A stretch of DNA of 64,000 nucleotides from contig CM022675.1 of the NCBI GenBank assembly GCA_012295275.1, positions 762,860 to 826,859 of the forward strand, written 5' to 3'. The position numbers were made by a program, and so were the translations under genes. The stretch is from Chrysomallon squamiferum (lineage: Eukaryota > Mollusca > Gastropoda > Neomphalida > Peltospiridae). The notes under the pieces are model-generated. The model did not search any database. It worked only from the letters and a program-made list of their open reading frames with translations, and was not told where the DNA came from. Shown here piece after piece: positions 62,656 through 64,000 of this stretch. Position 1 is the stretch's first letter. Every line of letters starts with the position of its first letter.

Positions 62656-62819
62656 AATTTTCTTGCAAGGTAAACTCGCAAGTTCTTCGAAACAAGATGC
62701 TTTCACAGTTTTTGTACTGTGTTTTCTTTTCACCGGCTATAAAAGTATTATCTATGCAACTGCTTATTATTTATTTATTTATTCATTTATTTATTTATTT
62801 AATAAAAATAATGATGATA

Positions 62820-62859
<40 letters not shown>

Positions 62860-63692
62860 TCTTCGCGAACCCTGTATTCAAATGTTATCGTTCTATAAAT
62901 ATAAACGTACACACACCCAAACGTCATATGTATACACAAGCATACGCCTCGATATACACAGTAGTTAAGCGGTTACACACTATTATTAATTTATATACAA
63001 ACACAGATACACGTGCACATATACACGTCACAAATTTATAATGCTTATTTATATTCTTATTTATTTATTTTTGTTTTTGTTTTTTGTTGTTGTTGTTGTC
63101 TTTCATCTTCTTAAGATGTAAATTTACGCTTCTTTTAGTTCTTCTGTGCTAGCATTTGTATTTGTATTTTAATATTAACAGTCTGCATTACTCTAATAGC
63201 ATTTCCATAATTAATAATTTATGAACAGATTACATGAGTAGTTTTCTTCTAAAATATGTCACTTATTAAAGTATTAGTACACTCGATTAAATATGTTTGG
63301 AACACATTTTTATTAGGAACACTTTTTTAATAATGTTTTTAAACAATATTCGGAGCATTATGTTGGAAATATATATTAGATTTTAATTGATAATTGTGTC
63401 AACGGACGTTCAACAAAAACTGAAATCGTGTGTATAGAATGTAATATAAATTAACAAACGTGTTTCTCTTGACGCAGGCGCTATTGAATTTCCGGAACGA
63501 GTGAGCTTCCTGTGGAACGAAAGTGTTTCGTTTGAAAAACATTAAATGCAAACATAAATGCAGTTTTAAATAATAAATACTTTGATTCTGACAATTAATG
63601 GAAAAATACATAATTGTTCGGCATTTTTCTACACTGCATGTAATTTAATAGATAATTTAGTTGTTCAGAGACAATTTTTTAAAATTTAAAAA
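62656..63692. promoter_or_regulatory. Divergent intergenic region between ADAR2 and the RS-protein gene
   Basis: About 1.04 kb separates the two start codons, so both 5' UTRs and promoters must lie here unless a distal first exon exists. Position 63466-63535 is notably CpG-containing for this window (GACGCAGGCGC, TTTCCGGAACGAG) and includes a CCGGAA core of the ETS type, common in housekeeping promoters. A TTTA/ATT tract (about 62768-62857) and ACAC/TATAC runs lie between. A TATAAAAG string on the plus strand near 62739 is listed among the rejected items. Transcription starts cannot be placed from sequence alone. Confidence 0.5.
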
Positions 63693-64000
63693 ATGGAAGT
63701 TGATGATTCGAAGGACCGGGATCGAGACAGACATCCACGCGACACGTCAAGAAGAAAAGAAAAATCTCCAAAACGAGAGAAGCATAAATCACGGCATAGA
63801 TCTAAAAGTAAGGAAAGAAAACGCAGCAAAAGCAAAGAACGTGAGGTGAGAAGAAGTCGCAGTCACGAACGCCGAAAAAGCAGAAGCAGGAGTAGAGATC
63901 GTGAGAAAAGAAAAAGACGAGACAGATCTAAAGACAGGGACAAGAAATATAGAGATGACAAAAGGAAATTTAAATCTGAAGACGAACAGGACAATGAAAA
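63693..64000 (+). CDS. RS/RD-rich splicing-factor-like protein, N-terminus (partial, runs off window)
   Basis: Open frame of 102 codons from an ATG in good context (AAAATGG), with an in-frame TAA two codons upstream, continuing past the right edge. The protein starts MEVDDSKDRDRDRHPRDTS and becomes a run of SR, RS, RD and KE dipeptides (RSKSKERKRSKSKER, RSRSRDREKRKRRDRSK), then KKYRDDKRKFKSEDEQDNEK. Such N-termini occur in spliceosomal proteins (the DEAD-box proteins DDX23/PRP28 and DDX46, RBM25, RBM39, PRPF38B and others) and direct nuclear-speckle localisation and phosphorylation by SR kinases. The RD-rich start followed by a lysine/acidic stretch is somewhat like DDX23, but nothing here identifies the family because no folded domain is inside the window. 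It is divergent from ADAR2. Confidence 0.85.
   Translation, partial: MEVDDSKDRDRDRHPRDTSRRKEKSPKREKHKSRHRSKSKERKRSKSKEREVRRSRSHERRKSRSRSRDREKRKRRDRSKDRDKKYRDDKRKFKSEDEQDNE

Noticed and set aside
62739-62746. TATAAAAG string on the plus strand as a TATA box
   Set aside because: It points right and lies about 950 bp before the only plus-strand start, with microsatellites between; in this AT-rich DNA such strings arise by chance.

Overview
This is animal nuclear DNA: AT-rich, low in CpG, packed with microsatellites and minisatellites, with widely spaced exons, GT-AG splice sites and tRNA-derived SINEs. Two repeat motifs (a TTTAATGACACCACTAGA-like family, and tRNA-type SINEs with good B boxes) are ones I associate with molluscs. 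An ADAR2 carrying an extra N-terminal dsRNA-binding domain is known from squid. A mollusc, quite possibly a cephalopod, is therefore the best guess, but the sequence alone does not prove the class.

Almost the whole window is one minus-strand gene, the adenosine-to-inosine RNA editing enzyme ADAR2 (ADARB1-type). Five coding exons were reconstructed, and every exon junction agrees in reading phase: exon 1 (62655-62610, start Met), exon 2 (59354-59104), exon 3 (57667-57541), exon 4 (8322-7516) and exon 5 (3849-3181). Exons 2 and 3 together encode one extra dsRBD. Exon 4 encodes the two dsRBDs homologous to those of vertebrate ADAR2. Exon 5 encodes the first part of the deaminase domain, with the HAE and PCGD zinc/catalytic motifs and the second zinc cysteine. 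These exons give 633 complete codons. The C-terminal part of the deaminase (roughly the last 180 residues) lies beyond position 1. Intron 3 is about 49.2 kb and fills most of the window.

At the right edge, a divergent plus-strand gene starts at 63693 and runs off the window. Its first 102 codons encode an RS/RD-rich N-terminus typical of splicing factors. The two start codons are about 1.04 kb apart, so the two genes are head to head.

The most unusual feature is that four of the five visible exons have one splice junction inside a local tandem duplication. The exon 4 donor is copied five times with an intact GTAAGT, plus three older decayed copies. The exon 3 acceptor is copied about 13 times in a 56-bp array. 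The exon 2 and exon 5 donors have decayed copies in the adjoining intron. In addition, exons 2+3 form a cassette divisible by three, so skipping both would give an in-frame two-dsRBD enzyme.

The rest of intron 3 is a patchwork of minisatellites (units of 13, 27, 36, 47 and about 25-27 bp), dinucleotide and trinucleotide tracts in both orientations, a few SINE/MITE-like elements, and a handful of non-repetitive islands. The islands at 44.3, 47.7-48.1, 53.8-54.1, 54.9 and 55.6 kb, several of them CpG-retaining, look like candidate regulatory elements.
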